Shown: positions 27,134-35,800 of the stretch, piece by piece | How the letters are laid out: each line of letters starts with the position of its first letter | Numbering within the stretch: the first letter of the stretch is position 1 | From: Oxalobacter sp. | GTDB lineage: Bacteria; Pseudomonadota; Gammaproteobacteria; Burkholderiales; Burkholderiaceae_D | Assembly (NCBI GenBank): GCA_016291665.1 | Contig: JAEEYE010000012.1 | Span: 1 to 64,000, forward strand | DNA: 64,000 nucleotides | Direction of reading: 5' to 3' | Position numbers and translations under genes: made by a program | The notes under the pieces: model-generated | Database searches by the model: none | Seen by the model: the letters and a program-made list of their open reading frames with translations, nothing else | Told to the model about the DNA's origin: nothing

Positions 27134-27793
27134 TTAAGGCCTTGCCTTTTTAGCGATTTCTCCCGCTTCTTTGTCAGCTGTAGCAGCCAACGTCCCCTTG
27201 ATTGGGGTACCGTCCATCACGACTGCTTTTGGACAGACCTTGCGGATATCATCGACACTGCGCGCGACCCCGCTACTGCCATGCGTATTGAACGGGATGA
27301 TGGTAATGTTGTCGCAACCGACTTTTTCCAGGAAGCTGAAAACAGCCATCGGCATCGTGCCATGCCAGATCGGGTAACCCAAAACCATCGTCTTGACCGG
27401 CTTCATGTCAGGCAACGGCCCTTGTAGTTCAGGCCGGGCATTTTCTGCCTGTTCTTTTTTCGCGACCTCAATCATTTCCTTGAAGTTGTCGGTATAAGGC
27501 TTGACCGTCTGGATACGGTAGGCTGGCTGGTTCAGTTTTTCACTGATTTTTAAAGCCACGCGTTCCGTGTTCCCTACCTCCAAGACCTGGATACCCTGGT
27601 CGGTATGGTTTTCACCACGCCTTGAGAAGTACGCGAGCAGGACACCATCACCACTGACATAATTGGTTGGCGCAACAGCCTGTTGGGCTGGCGCCGGTTT
27701 ACTGGCTGCCTGTTTGTCACCAGCACACGCTGTCAAAGAAAATGCAGCCGCACAGCAGGCCAACGCAAAAGTGTATTTTGTAGTTGCCTTCAT
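27134..27793 (-). CDS. Lipid-anchored flavodoxin-like protein
   Basis: About 219 residues. A lipobox LTAC lies near residue 19-22 after a signal peptide, and the mature part is a flavodoxin domain: LLAYFSRRGENHTDQGIQ holds the phosphate-binding loop for FMN, and VLGYPIWHGTMPMAVFSFLEK is the second flavin loop region. Flavodoxin-fold proteins transfer single electrons or act as quinone reductases. Export of a flavodoxin with a lipid anchor is unusual but known in a few bacteria. GAGGGGGA precedes ATG at six bases. It is monocistronic and has a terminator. Confidence 0.82.
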   Translation of the reverse strand: MKATTKYTFALACCAAAFSLTACAGDKQAASKPAPAQQAVAPTNYVSGDGVLLAYFSRRGENHTDQGIQVLEVGNTERVALKISEKLNQPAYRIQTVKPYTDNFKEMIEVAKKEQAENARPELQGPLPDMKPVKTMVLGYPIWHGTMPMAVFSFLEKVGCDNITIIPFNTHGSSGVARSVDDIRKVCPKAVVMDGTPIKGTLAATADKEAGEIAKKARP

Positions 27794-28090
27794 AGGAATC
27801 CCCCTCTCGAAACGATTAACCTTAGGCAGCAAAGCACATCATAGAACGCTCCGCCTTTCCAATCCCTGCCCATCATACATCACACCAGCCATCTAGTGTG
27901 GGCGCATCACATGCCGACAAACGACAACTGTCAAAATAAATACACTCAATAAACACGCAATACGACAAATTGACATTATTTAACACAACTTAATCACACA
28001 CTAGACAATGATTAAAGAAATTTTGTTTTTATTTAATAACACTTGCTTTTTACAGTTTTACTGTTAATATAACAAAAAAAGGAGGCAAGG
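27794..28090. promoter_or_regulatory. AT-rich divergent regulatory region before the MerR gene
   Basis: No gene is seen. The region is markedly more AT-rich than its surroundings (about 28000-28080 in particular), as for a promoter region. It separates the flavodoxin lipoprotein gene (minus) and the MerR gene (plus). The defined MerR-type promoter is listed separately. Confidence 0.5.
28043..28073 (+). promoter_or_regulatory. MerR-type promoter with spacer dyad
   Basis: A -35-like TTGCTT at 28043-28048 and a -10-like TATAAC at 28068-28073 are 19 bp apart, longer than the usual 17. Within the spacer lies the perfect dyad ACAGT-TTT-ACTGT at 28052-28064. A long spacer with an operator dyad inside it is the hallmark of promoters controlled by MerR proteins, and a MerR gene begins 18 bases downstream, so autoregulation is likely. 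The alternative -10 TAATAT at 28065-28070 would give a 16-bp spacer. Confidence 0.6.
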
Positions 28091-28504
28091 ATGGACAACG
28101 ACACATACACACTGGATGACCTGTGCCGCATCACAGGGCTCACCAAGCGGACAATCCGGTATTACATCCAGATCGGCTTGGCAGAACGCCCCGAAGGCGG
28201 CCGGCGCAATGCCTATTACACAGTCAAACACCTAGAAGCGCTCCTGCGTATCAAGCGCCTGGCAGCCCAAGGGATGCCCTTGGAAAAGATCCGGACAACC
28301 AGTACGCCGGAAAGCCAGCCGACGCACACCAAACAGCCCGGTGAAATCAGTTACCGCACGCATATCCATATTGCAGAAGGCATTGAACTGGTTGTCGACC
28401 CCGCAAAAAGCGCCATCAACCATCAGACGTTAAGGCACTTTGTCGCCTATGTACTGGACGCACTCGAAACCGCCAAGCAGACACAAGGATCAACTGAAGA
28501 CTGA
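28091..28504 (+). CDS. Small MerR-family transcriptional regulator
   Basis: The 137-residue protein has the MerR winged HTH at about 5-72: YTLDDLCRITGLTKRTIRYYIQIGLAERPEGGRRNAYYTVKHLEAL and LAAQGMPLEKIR. The remaining 60 residues, GEISYRTHIHIAEGIELVVDP and a short helix, are too short for a metal- or drug-binding effector domain and lack cysteines. GGAGGC lies before ATG. It precedes a VIT/vWA protein by 13 bases and almost certainly controls that gene together with itself. What it senses is unknown; the C-terminal tail may interact with a protein partner. Confidence 0.87.
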   Translation: MDNDTYTLDDLCRITGLTKRTIRYYIQIGLAERPEGGRRNAYYTVKHLEALLRIKRLAAQGMPLEKIRTTSTPESQPTHTKQPGEISYRTHIHIAEGIELVVDPAKSAINHQTLRHFVAYVLDALETAKQTQGSTED

Positions 28505-28517
28505 AAGGAAAAGCCAG

Positions 28518-30746
28518 ATGGAAAAGACAATGGGACTCACGCTCAAAAACGGCAAGCACATCGCACTGAAAGCCCTCTCCTGGGAAGGCACAGCGCAAGG
28601 GCTCATCCTGACGATGAAAAACCGCCAGACATACAGGAATGAGACTGACAGTGACATTGAAACCGTCTACACCTTCCCGCTGGCCTGGAACACCGTGGTC
28701 TCACGCTTCGCCGTTGAAATCGACGGCAAAACCCTCGTTGCCAAGGCAATGGAAAAGCAGAAGGCCGAAGAATCCTATGAAGATGCGATCACATCCGGTG
28801 ATACCCCGGTCATGCTCGAATACGCCAGTGACGGACTGTGTACAGCAGAAATTGGGCGCATCAAACCGGGTGAAACAGTGGTCATTGAAATCGAGACGGT
28901 CAAATCCCTCACCTGGGACAACGGGACGGTACGCATCGCCATTCCGACGGTCATTGCCGAGCGCTACAGTGCAGACGGCACCCAGGGTACACTCCAACCC
29001 CACCAGCAGACAACCACCAACATCCTGGCAGAATACCCGGTCTCATTCCACTTGACACTGACCGGTGTGCTGGCCGCAGGAGAAATCGATGTCCCCCAGC
29101 ACACAGCGCTCATCCAAAAGGATGGCGGGACAACGACTGTCGACCTTAAGAAAGCAGTCGCCAACCGCGACATCGTGGTAACGGTCAGCGGGATTGCACC
29201 TGTAAACGATGGCCTTATCGCCCGAGACCCAATCACCCTAGGCCAATGGGTCGGTTTCTATACCTTCTCACCCGTCATTGGGAATACGGTGCCAAGACCA
29301 CTCAACCTCAAGATCCTGGTTGACTGTTCCGGCTCCATGACGGGACCTTCGATACACCTAGCCAAACATGCGCTCGCTGCCCTTGCTGAGAACCTAGCAG
29401 GTGATGACACCATCACATTGACACGCTTCGGTTCGGGTACCGCCCACACGCTTAAGAAACCCTGCCGTTGTACGCGCCATTTCTTAAGGCTCTCCTACCA
29501 GTCCGCCATCGATGCGATTGAAGCTGATATGGGCGGTACGGAAATGGAGAATGCCCTTACGGAAACCATCGCCTTGGGCAACGGGCAGACTGATACAGCC
29601 CCAAGTGACATCCTGATGATCACCGACGGTGAGGTCTGGGATACCGATGCCATAATCCGAGCAGTCAAGGCAAGAAACCACCGGCTCTTCATCATCGGCG
29701 TTGGTGTTGCTCCGGGAGAAACCCTCCTGCGACGTCTTGCCGAGACAACCGGCGGCGCCTGTGAACTGGTCCTTCCTACGGAAGACATGGACGAAGCCGT
29801 CTCCCGCATGGTCTCCCGCATGCGGTTGCCACAGTTAACCGGCATACAGGCCCATTGGGAAACCACCCCTCTGTGGCACACCCCAATCCCGCAAAACGCC
29901 TATCAGGGCGAAAGCCTGACCTTAGCGGCAGTCTTTAGAACAGAACCGGCACCTGCCGCCACCCTGTCGTGCCTACACGGAGAAAATCTCATTAACATCG
30001 CAACATCTTGCCGCACGGTTGTTGATGAAGGGCAGCTGGCCAAATTCGCTGCAGACAAACGGGTCAAGACACTGAAAAGCGGCAATGACAGTGCCATCAA
30101 CCTGGCTACCGCATACGGCCTGATCGGTCCTGATACGAACCTGATCTTGGTACACGAACGCACTGCAGACCAAAAGGGCCAGGACATCCCCAACCTGCAG
30201 CAGATCCCGCAGATGGCCGTCGATGACGTCAATGACCTCGACATCCCCTGCCTCCTGCGAGACAGTCACGTTGACCGTGCAACGGTTAACGCAGCCGTAG
30301 GCGGTACGGGTATAGGGCTCTTCAGCAAGGTGCGTTCCTGTTTTTCCTTTGATGATGCCATGCCTTGCAAAGCGGGGAAAACTGCTTCCGCCAACATCGA
30401 ACTGATGGAAGCAACCACACCTACAACCACGCCACTCGCCATCATGGAAGAGCTTGCCAAAGCCAACTGGCAGGATATCGGCGCATTGCGTGACATCATG
30501 GAAAAGCTCCCGGAAGAAGCACTGGACGCCTTGGCAGAAACCGGTATTGACCTGGCCAACGAAGTGGCTACCGCCCTAGCACTCCTGATCCATTGGCTGG
30601 CACCGAAAGTGTTGGATGAGATCCCGGAAACACTCCTTTTAACGGTCACACCACGCTTGGAGAAACTCCCCCAGGCAACACGCACTGCTGCCTTTGCCGC
30701 TTTGGAAGACGTCTTCCCCAACATTGGCGCTGAGAATTGGGATTGA
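28518..30746 (+). CDS. VIT and von Willebrand factor A domain protein
   Basis: About 742 residues. The vault/inter-alpha-trypsin (VIT) domain is at about 5-135, with FPLAWNTVVSRFAVEIDGK, EKQKAEESYEDAITSG and IGRIKPGETVVIEIE. A vWA domain follows at about 260-430; its MIDAS motif is intact, DCSGS at 269-273, GGTEMENAL near 345 and ITDGEVWD. The rest is helical. No signal peptide is seen, so it is probably cytoplasmic. In this arrangement metal-dependent adhesion sites bind a protein partner. It starts 13 bases after the MerR gene, and its true start (ATG 28518, with GGAAA upstream) avoids a longer ORF reading into merR. It ends at a strong terminator. Function is unknown. Confidence 0.85.
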   Translation: MEKTMGLTLKNGKHIALKALSWEGTAQGLILTMKNRQTYRNETDSDIETVYTFPLAWNTVVSRFAVEIDGKTLVAKAMEKQKAEESYEDAITSGDTPVMLEYASDGLCTAEIGRIKPGETVVIEIETVKSLTWDNGTVRIAIPTVIAERYSADGTQGTLQPHQQTTTNILAEYPVSFHLTLTGVLAAGEIDVPQHTALIQKDGGTTTVDLKKAVANRDIVVTVSGIAPVNDGLIARDPITLGQWVGFYTFSPVIGNTVPRPLNLKILVDCSGSMTGPSIHLAKHALAALAENLAGDDTITLTRFGSGTAHTLKKPCRCTRHFLRLSYQSAIDAIEADMGGTEMENALTETIALGNGQTDTAPSDILMITDGEVWDTDAIIRAVKARNHRLFIIGVGVAPGETLLRRLAETTGGACELVLPTEDMDEAVSRMVSRMRLPQLTGIQAHWETTPLWHTPIPQNAYQGESLTLAAVFRTEPAPAATLSCLHGENLINIATSCRTVVDEGQLAKFAADKRVKTLKSGNDSAINLATAYGLIGPDTNLILVHERTADQKGQDIPNLQQIPQMAVDDVNDLDIPCLLRDSHVDRATVNAAVGGTGIGLFSKVRSCFSFDDAMPCKAGKTASANIELMEATTPTTTPLAIMEELAKANWQDIGALRDIMEKLPEEALDALAETGIDLANEVATALALLIHWLAPKVLDEIPETLLLTVTPRLEKLPQATRTAAFAALEDVFPNIGAENWD

Positions 30747-30755
30747 TTTGAGGTA

Positions 30756-30790
30756 GATGCCGCCTTGGTTATTCCTTGGCGGCATCTTTT
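30756..30790 (+). terminator. Terminator of the MerR-VIT/vWA operon
   Basis: GATGCCGCC at 30756-30764 pairs with GGCGGCATC at 30778-30786, followed by TTTTGCT. It lies ten bases after the vWA gene stop and may also serve the convergent Sel1 gene. Confidence 0.85.
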
Positions 30791-30791
30791 G

Positions 30792-32096
30792 CTATTGACC
30801 TAGGCTCTTGATTTTCTGGCCGATCCGGTCAACGTTTTCGTTTTGTGCCGGTTTGTTTTCAGGCTTAACTTCCACCTTGCGGGTTTCAGAACGGTCTTCC
30901 GGTTTGGCTTCGGCATTAGCTGCCTGGCCCTCATCGGTATTGTCGACAGCAAGCGACTCAGACTTTAAGAGCACACGGCTGGAACGGATTTCAGAACCGA
31001 CGATCGTATAGGTTGAGCGGATTGTCTCACGGACACCGTCATGTTCCTTCACGCTGTCAACCGACCAGCTGCGTCCGCCTTTGGCAAACTTCCATGTCTT
31101 ACGGCCATCACCCGATTCGGCCACCACACCAGTACTGCTGGAAAGGATCCTGAATTCATTCGGTGTATTGGCATCGACTTCAACTGTGTAGGCATCAATA
31201 CGGCCAGGACCTGTCGTACTGAAGGCATAGACATACAGGTTATAGAGGCTCGACCCCTTGACCGGCACTGCATTGACCTGTTTGAACTTCATGCACGCAT
31301 TGCCTTCCGTTGCCCAGCAACCGTTCTTATACGTGCCTTCGCCATAACTCCTGTCAAAGACCTTGCGGGCAATTTCCTTCTGGTCACGGTCGGTCAGGAT
31401 GACCGCCTTATTGTTCACCGGTTTGTCCTCGGTGGACTTGCCATCACCCCAAATGCTGCCCTTGAAGAACCAGCCTGCCACCACAATGACAAGGAGCACC
31501 ACGACACCCCAGAAGACCTTCTTCATCGCGCCGCCACCGGATTCCTCGCTTTCCTCCACAGTACTTTGCCGCGCAAACGGTGAAGGCTTCGGTACCGGTT
31601 TGGGAGCCGGTGCAGGCGCGGCAACCGGTGATGTCACAACCGGCTTAGGTTCAGGCACAACAGGCTGCACCGTTTCTGTGACAACAGAAGGCGTAATCAC
31701 AACCTGTTCCACTTTGACAGGCGCCTTTTCTGGAACGACAATGGGTTCGGCCACAACAGGGGTTACAGCTTCCGGTGTTTTTAGGGCATTTTCTGCAACA
31801 TACTGGGCATAACCTTTAGGAGCTGGGATTTCTACAGCCGCTGCCGGCACATCGGTTGGGATACCAGATGCTTTAACCGCTTTTTCAAGCCCAACATCAC
31901 GCAAAATGCCTAAATCGGACTTGGCCTTAGGATGGCCATTGTCAGCCGCTTTACCGATCCAGATATAAGCCAGGCGGATGTCCTGGGCAACGCCAACACC
32001 ATTCAAGTAGCGCATGCCAAGGCGGTACTGCGCATCAGCGTCCCCCTGTGCTGCCAGCCCGTAAAGGCGATACAGTTCTAATGTCTGTTTTTCCAT
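30792..32096 (-). CDS. Sel1-repeat, transmembrane, extracytoplasmic-domain protein (paralogue A)
   Basis: The 434-residue protein has an N-terminal Sel1 repeat (about 12-80, AAQGDADAQYRLGMRYLNGVGV, YIWIGKAADNGHPKAKSDLG), a long Pro/Val/Ala-rich linker (about 85-190), one transmembrane helix at about 195-213 (VFWGVVVLLVIVVAGWFF), and an extracytoplasmic domain to the C-terminus. That domain contains RSYGEGTYKNGCWATEG and a second cysteine in ACMKFKQVNAV, which are shared with the next gene. No signal peptide precedes Sel1, so the Sel1 part faces the cytoplasm and the domain after the helix faces outward. It is a paralogue of the next gene and reads in the same operon. No known family was recognised for the C-terminal domain. 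Confidence 0.68.
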   Translation of the reverse strand: MEKQTLELYRLYGLAAQGDADAQYRLGMRYLNGVGVAQDIRLAYIWIGKAADNGHPKAKSDLGILRDVGLEKAVKASGIPTDVPAAAVEIPAPKGYAQYVAENALKTPEAVTPVVAEPIVVPEKAPVKVEQVVITPSVVTETVQPVVPEPKPVVTSPVAAPAPAPKPVPKPSPFARQSTVEESEESGGGAMKKVFWGVVVLLVIVVAGWFFKGSIWGDGKSTEDKPVNNKAVILTDRDQKEIARKVFDRSYGEGTYKNGCWATEGNACMKFKQVNAVPVKGSSLYNLYVYAFSTTGPGRIDAYTVEVDANTPNEFRILSSSTGVVAESGDGRKTWKFAKGGRSWSVDSVKEHDGVRETIRSTYTIVGSEIRSSRVLLKSESLAVDNTDEGQAANAEAKPEDRSETRKVEVKPENKPAQNENVDRIGQKIKSLGQ

Positions 32097-32158
32097 ACTG
32101 TCTTCAAAACCCTTTTCCTGGCTACCGTTGTGGCTTTATTCCATTGCTCCATCCAAAA

Positions 32159-33748
32159 TCAATAGGTATAAGGATTCCGCATCGGAATGACATATTCTCC
32201 CAGATCCTTCTTAAAGTTGATCAGGATGCTTTCACCCTGCTTCTGGGAACCATTGCGTATACCGCTGACGGTCAAGCGGATTGGATACATACCGCTACCG
32301 GTCTCTTCAATCTTAACCGTCCCCTTCAGGTCAATGGACTGGCGGGCATTGGCTATATGGCCATTGACGTTACGCAAGTCCAACATTTCAAAGGAAGTCG
32401 GGATGTACCCCACATTCTTGATGCTGCCTTCATCCGGCATAAACAGGATAATGCCCGAATCGGTCTCACCTAAGCTGTTGTTTTCAATCTCACCCTGCCA
32501 ACCCCAGACATCATCGCGGCCGAGTTTGACGAAATGCCAGCTCTCCGGCGGTTCATCGCCACTGCCTGCCGTCACAAACGGGTTCTTCGCGACCGTCGTA
32601 TAGTTCGACGCAAACTGTGGTTCCAGTACAAACATCCCGATAATGCCATCGGCAATATTACTATCACTAGCCATACGACCGGTTGCCAGCACATAAATAC
32701 GTGTCCCTTCCCAAGTCTTCACCGCATCAACACGGTTGACCTTGAAACAGAATTCCGTCCCACCACTGCGCGACGCCCAACAGCCCAGCTTCGCATCAAA
32801 GCGGCCATAACTGCTGTCCATCAGGTCTTCAACCATGCTACTGATACTGGATTTGCTGACATCTACAGGACGGCTCTTCGTCGCATGGATATGAACCAGT
32901 TTCGAAACATCACGCAGTTCACTGCCTGCACTTATCAAACGGTCAAAGCGCCCGATACAATGCCCAATGCCAACAACCATGACAAACACCACAATGGCAC
33001 CCAAAACCGTACAGACCTTATGGAAGCGCGCGTTGTTGAAACCAATGATCAGGCGGTCCAAAATGCCTGGTTTTTCCCGGTTGATGACCGTATCTTCAAA
33101 ACCAATACCCTGATTGCGTGGCTCAAGCAGGTAGGATGTCGTCATCGAAACACCAGCTACCTGATCTGTCTCCGGTTGTGGAACGTAAGGTGGGATCGGT
33201 TCTGAATACGCAGGCGCTTGCGGCACATAGCCAATAGGCTGCCCTGCTGGCGGTGTTGGATGCCCTTCAATCAAATACTGGGTACCGCACGGTGAGGCAC
33301 CAGGCGTAGTAGGCCTTGGTACAAATGTTTTCCTTGGCAGCGGCGTGTACTCAGGGACAAGCAGATGTGCAGGCAGCGGCTTAAAGGCAGGGACAGGGGC
33401 AGGTTCAGGCGCTGTGACAGGTTCTGGCACCGCTTCCTGAACAGGTGCGCCCTGCGCTTTGGCCGCCTCCTGCTGCAAGGCTTGGTCTTTCAGCCACTGA
33501 AGGATCCCTTCGGTATCAAGGAGGGCTGACTCTTCAACCCATTGGAGTTCCCGGGCAGCAGTAGCAAAACCTAACGAAGCTGATTTGGAAAGCCAGAATT
33601 TAGCCAGGAAGGTATTACGCCCAACGCCCATGCCATTTAAAAAACAGAGCCCCAACTGGTACTGCGCCAAAGCGTCACCAGCCTCGGCTTTCGCATAAAG
33701 CGCAAGGAACCCGGTTTCTGGGGTGTTTTCTATCTGGCGGTTTTCCAC
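32159..33748 (-). CDS. Sel1-repeat, transmembrane, extracytoplasmic-domain protein (paralogue B)
   Basis: The 529-residue protein has the same architecture as its downstream neighbour. A Sel1 repeat is at about 12-85 (AGDALAQYQLGLCFLNGMGVGRN, FLAKFWLSKSASLGFATAARE), a Pro-rich linker at about 100-230, one transmembrane helix at about 245-265 (VLGAIVVFVMVVGIGH), and an extracytoplasmic domain. Shared features with the neighbour are SSYGRFDAKLGCWAS, a nearby cysteine in FCFKVNRVDAV, and SWHFVKLGRDDVWGW matching TWKFAKGGRSWSV there. The gap to the next gene is 62 bases. It probably arose by tandem duplication, with a much longer linker here. Function unknown. Confidence 0.68.
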   Translation of the reverse strand: MENRQIENTPETGFLALYAKAEAGDALAQYQLGLCFLNGMGVGRNTFLAKFWLSKSASLGFATAARELQWVEESALLDTEGILQWLKDQALQQEAAKAQGAPVQEAVPEPVTAPEPAPVPAFKPLPAHLLVPEYTPLPRKTFVPRPTTPGASPCGTQYLIEGHPTPPAGQPIGYVPQAPAYSEPIPPYVPQPETDQVAGVSMTTSYLLEPRNQGIGFEDTVINREKPGILDRLIIGFNNARFHKVCTVLGAIVVFVMVVGIGHCIGRFDRLISAGSELRDVSKLVHIHATKSRPVDVSKSSISSMVEDLMDSSYGRFDAKLGCWASRSGGTEFCFKVNRVDAVKTWEGTRIYVLATGRMASDSNIADGIIGMFVLEPQFASNYTTVAKNPFVTAGSGDEPPESWHFVKLGRDDVWGWQGEIENNSLGETDSGIILFMPDEGSIKNVGYIPTSFEMLDLRNVNGHIANARQSIDLKGTVKIEETGSGMYPIRLTVSGIRNGSQKQGESILINFKKDLGEYVIPMRNPYTY

Positions 33749-33761
33749 TTAAATCCTGTCT

Positions 33762-34124
33762 TCAGTGCCTGTCTTGCCTGAATGGGTTTGCTATGTGCCC
33801 ATGATCCGGCTGCTGTTGCCCAACGTGCGTTTCCTGGTCCAGCTTCGGTTTACGCTTCTTCCAACCTGACCACGCAATCCAAACGCCGATAGCAAAAACA
33901 ACAGCAGTAACCACCACATCAAGCCGGTGGTAACGCATACTGCAGACAGCGCCTAAAAACCCTGCAATGCCTGCCGCAACCAAAATGTCCAGCCAAAGGG
34001 GCCTGACTGTCGTCTGTCCGCGGTGCATAAACCGCCAGATCAGGTACCCTAGGAACCAGACACAGAAAAACAAGAATGCGCGGAAAAAACCTTTTGCCAG
34101 CGCATTCATCACAATGTTGAGCAT
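33762..34124 (-). CDS. Small membrane protein of unknown function
   Basis: The 120-residue protein has three hydrophobic segments, about 9-25 (GFFRAFLFFCVWFLGYLIW), 46-64 (LDILVAAGIAGFLGAVC) and 70-88 (DVVVTAVVFAIGVWIAW), followed by a basic, Gln/His-rich C-terminus. The ATG at 34124 has AGAGG upstream; a longer start at 34145 is less likely. It lies 13 bases before paralogue B on the same strand and is presumably co-transcribed with the Sel1-TM pair. Confidence 0.6.
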   Translation of the reverse strand: MLNIVMNALAKGFFRAFLFFCVWFLGYLIWRFMHRGQTTVRPLWLDILVAAGIAGFLGAVCSMRYHRLDVVVTAVVFAIGVWIAWSGWKKRKPKLDQETHVGQQQPDHGHIANPFRQDRH

Positions 34125-34274
34125 TCTGAATACCTCTGGGTGCAAAGTATAGCATCACCCACTAAGTCATCCCTGAAACGGCCTGTCTGGATACGCACAA
34201 CCCCATGCAAAAATGTTGTGAAAAAGGCAGTTGAACACACGCTATCCGCCCGAAACGGACATTGTCCCTATCAG

Positions 34275-35000
34275 CTATACGGCCTCATCCTCTGGGATTT
34301 CGACGATGTCTGCCGCATCAATCCCCTCTGCGATACCGGCTGAAGGGTTCTTTGATGCAATATGCGAAATGCACTGTTCCAGCCACACACGCGTGATTTT
34401 ATCGGTGTCAACCGCGGAGACCGAGCGCTTCAAAAGCTTCGTCAGCCGCTTGACCATAGCACCCCAATAAGGTGGCCACTCATTGCTCCCCTGCCAACGC
34501 ATCCGTTTAGCCAGACTGAACTGGACATCCAATGACCATCTCACCGCAGAAGGGTCGTCTGTCCCATCATACTTTTTCGCCCATTCCAAGAGCAGGTTGT
34601 CTTTCAGCAGTTTCTTGGTAAAGGTCGCCCACAGTTTGCCGTTGACCCATAGTGCTGGGCGGTTGGGGATGATGACATCCCGGGCCGACTGGTCGATCAC
34701 CGCCATGATGACACGGTCGACCGGGTAAATCTCAATCGTCGTCTGACCGCTCCCGGCATTGCCTACCGTCAAGCTGAAATTGGAAATGGTCTCTGCTGGA
34801 TAACGGAGGCTGCTCCTGCCAAAGTCCTTCTGGCAATCATGGCACCAATAGTCGAAAGAGCCGTCTTTTTTCTTGCCCTTCTTGATCCTCACTCGCCCCT
34901 TTTCAACGTCGTTGAAGAGTTTCTCAGTAAAGATATGCTTGCCCCACCGGTTTTCGGCAATACGCTTGCTGCCGCATCTCGGACAGATGATTTTTGTCAT
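34275..35000 (-). CDS. Zinc-ribbon protein of unknown function
   Basis: The 241-residue protein begins with a zinc ribbon, CPRCGSKR at residues 6-13 and CHDC near 53-56, so it probably binds one zinc ion. The remaining part has mixed alpha/beta character, with IEIYPVDRVIMAVIDQSARD and several Trp residues. It has no signal peptide or membrane segment. GGAG precedes ATG at five bases (start 35000). It is upstream of the three membrane-associated genes on the same strand with a gap of 150 bases, so operon membership is uncertain. Confidence 0.55.
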   Translation of the reverse strand: MTKIICPRCGSKRIAENRWGKHIFTEKLFNDVEKGRVRIKKGKKKDGSFDYWCHDCQKDFGRSSLRYPAETISNFSLTVGNAGSGQTTIEIYPVDRVIMAVIDQSARDVIIPNRPALWVNGKLWATFTKKLLKDNLLLEWAKKYDGTDDPSAVRWSLDVQFSLAKRMRWQGSNEWPPYWGAMVKRLTKLLKRSVSAVDTDKITRVWLEQCISHIASKNPSAGIAEGIDAADIVEIPEDEAV

Positions 35001-35202
35001 TTCAGCTCCAAATTCCAAACTGAGCCAACAATAGCCAACCAAAGGTTTTTTTTCAAGTACCTGGCACACAATGTACCCGGCAAGATACAGTCTCGATGCC
35101 CGCCAGATACCGCTATAATCACGGCAAAACAACCGACCCCACCCCATGCAAGGAATCGGTACTTAAGATGACAGAGACAAGAAATAAAACCCAGGAGAAA
35201 AG

Positions 35203-35637
35203 ATGCTGCCACAGGTTCCTGAAAGGCTGACCTATGAAGGGAAACGGCTTGACCTGCCTTTTGAACAGCCGCTTGAAGCTTGGTTTGAACAGAGCGGAAA
35301 CCGGCCTGACTTTGCCGTCCCACATACCGCCTTATGGCGGGGTTATGTCGCTTCGTGGGAATTAAGAGAAGGGAAACTCTACCTGACTGGCATTGAAGGG
35401 ATGCTCACCAACGGGCGGCAAGCCACCCTCCAGACAGTATTCCCTGATACAACGGGCGATATCTTTGCCCACTGGTATTCCGGATCCTTCAGGCTGCCCG
35501 AAGGGGAGTTGCCCGGCACCATCTGTATCGGTTACTCCCCTGTCTATGGCCGCTACCTGGTGCTGACAATTGAAAACGGCATCCTTATCTCAAGCCATCA
35601 TGAGACCGATGACGAACTTGGCAATTATGGGGTTTAG
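35203..35637 (+). CDS. Protein of unknown function
   Basis: The 144-residue protein has no signal peptide or membrane helix. It looks mainly beta, with LWRGYVASWELREGKLYLTGIEG and RYLVLTIENGILISSHH, and many aromatic residues. I do not recognise it. AGGAGAAAAG precedes ATG at good spacing. It stands alone between a divergent zinc-ribbon gene and the candidate small RNA. Confidence 0.55.
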   Translation: MLPQVPERLTYEGKRLDLPFEQPLEAWFEQSGNRPDFAVPHTALWRGYVASWELREGKLYLTGIEGMLTNGRQATLQTVFPDTTGDIFAHWYSGSFRLPEGELPGTICIGYSPVYGRYLVLTIENGILISSHHETDDELGNYGV

Positions 35638-35724
35638 CGAAAAAAATCCATGAAAAACAAAGCAGATTCTGATGTCAGCACGCAACAGATAGAACCAGCA
35701 GGCTAGACCGTTTCCATCCTTTTA

Positions 35725-35738
35725 TTGACATAAATCAA
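35725..35738 (+). promoter_or_regulatory. FNR/CRP-like binding site
   Basis: TTGAC-ATAA-ATCAA matches the FNR consensus TTGAT-N4-ATCAA with one mismatch. Its centre lies about 70 bp upstream of the predicted start of the candidate small RNA, a spacing compatible with class I activation. It may instead serve neither flanking gene. Confidence 0.4.
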
Positions 35739-35765
35739 TAAAAGAGAACATTCTTCCACTTTTTA

Positions 35766-35794
35766 TTGAAACACCCCTTGCGTTTCTGCATAAT
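35766..35794 (+). promoter_or_regulatory. Sigma70-like promoter for the candidate small RNA
   Basis: TTGAAA at 35766-35771 and CATAAT at 35789-35794 are separated by exactly 17 bases. The predicted transcription start is near 35801. Confidence 0.55.
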
Positions 35795-35800
35795 CAGGAT

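Noticed and set aside
28440-28517. Longer reading of the VIT/vWA gene into the MerR gene
   Set aside because: The first 26 codons lie inside merR in another frame, and the VIT domain starts near the ATG at 28518.
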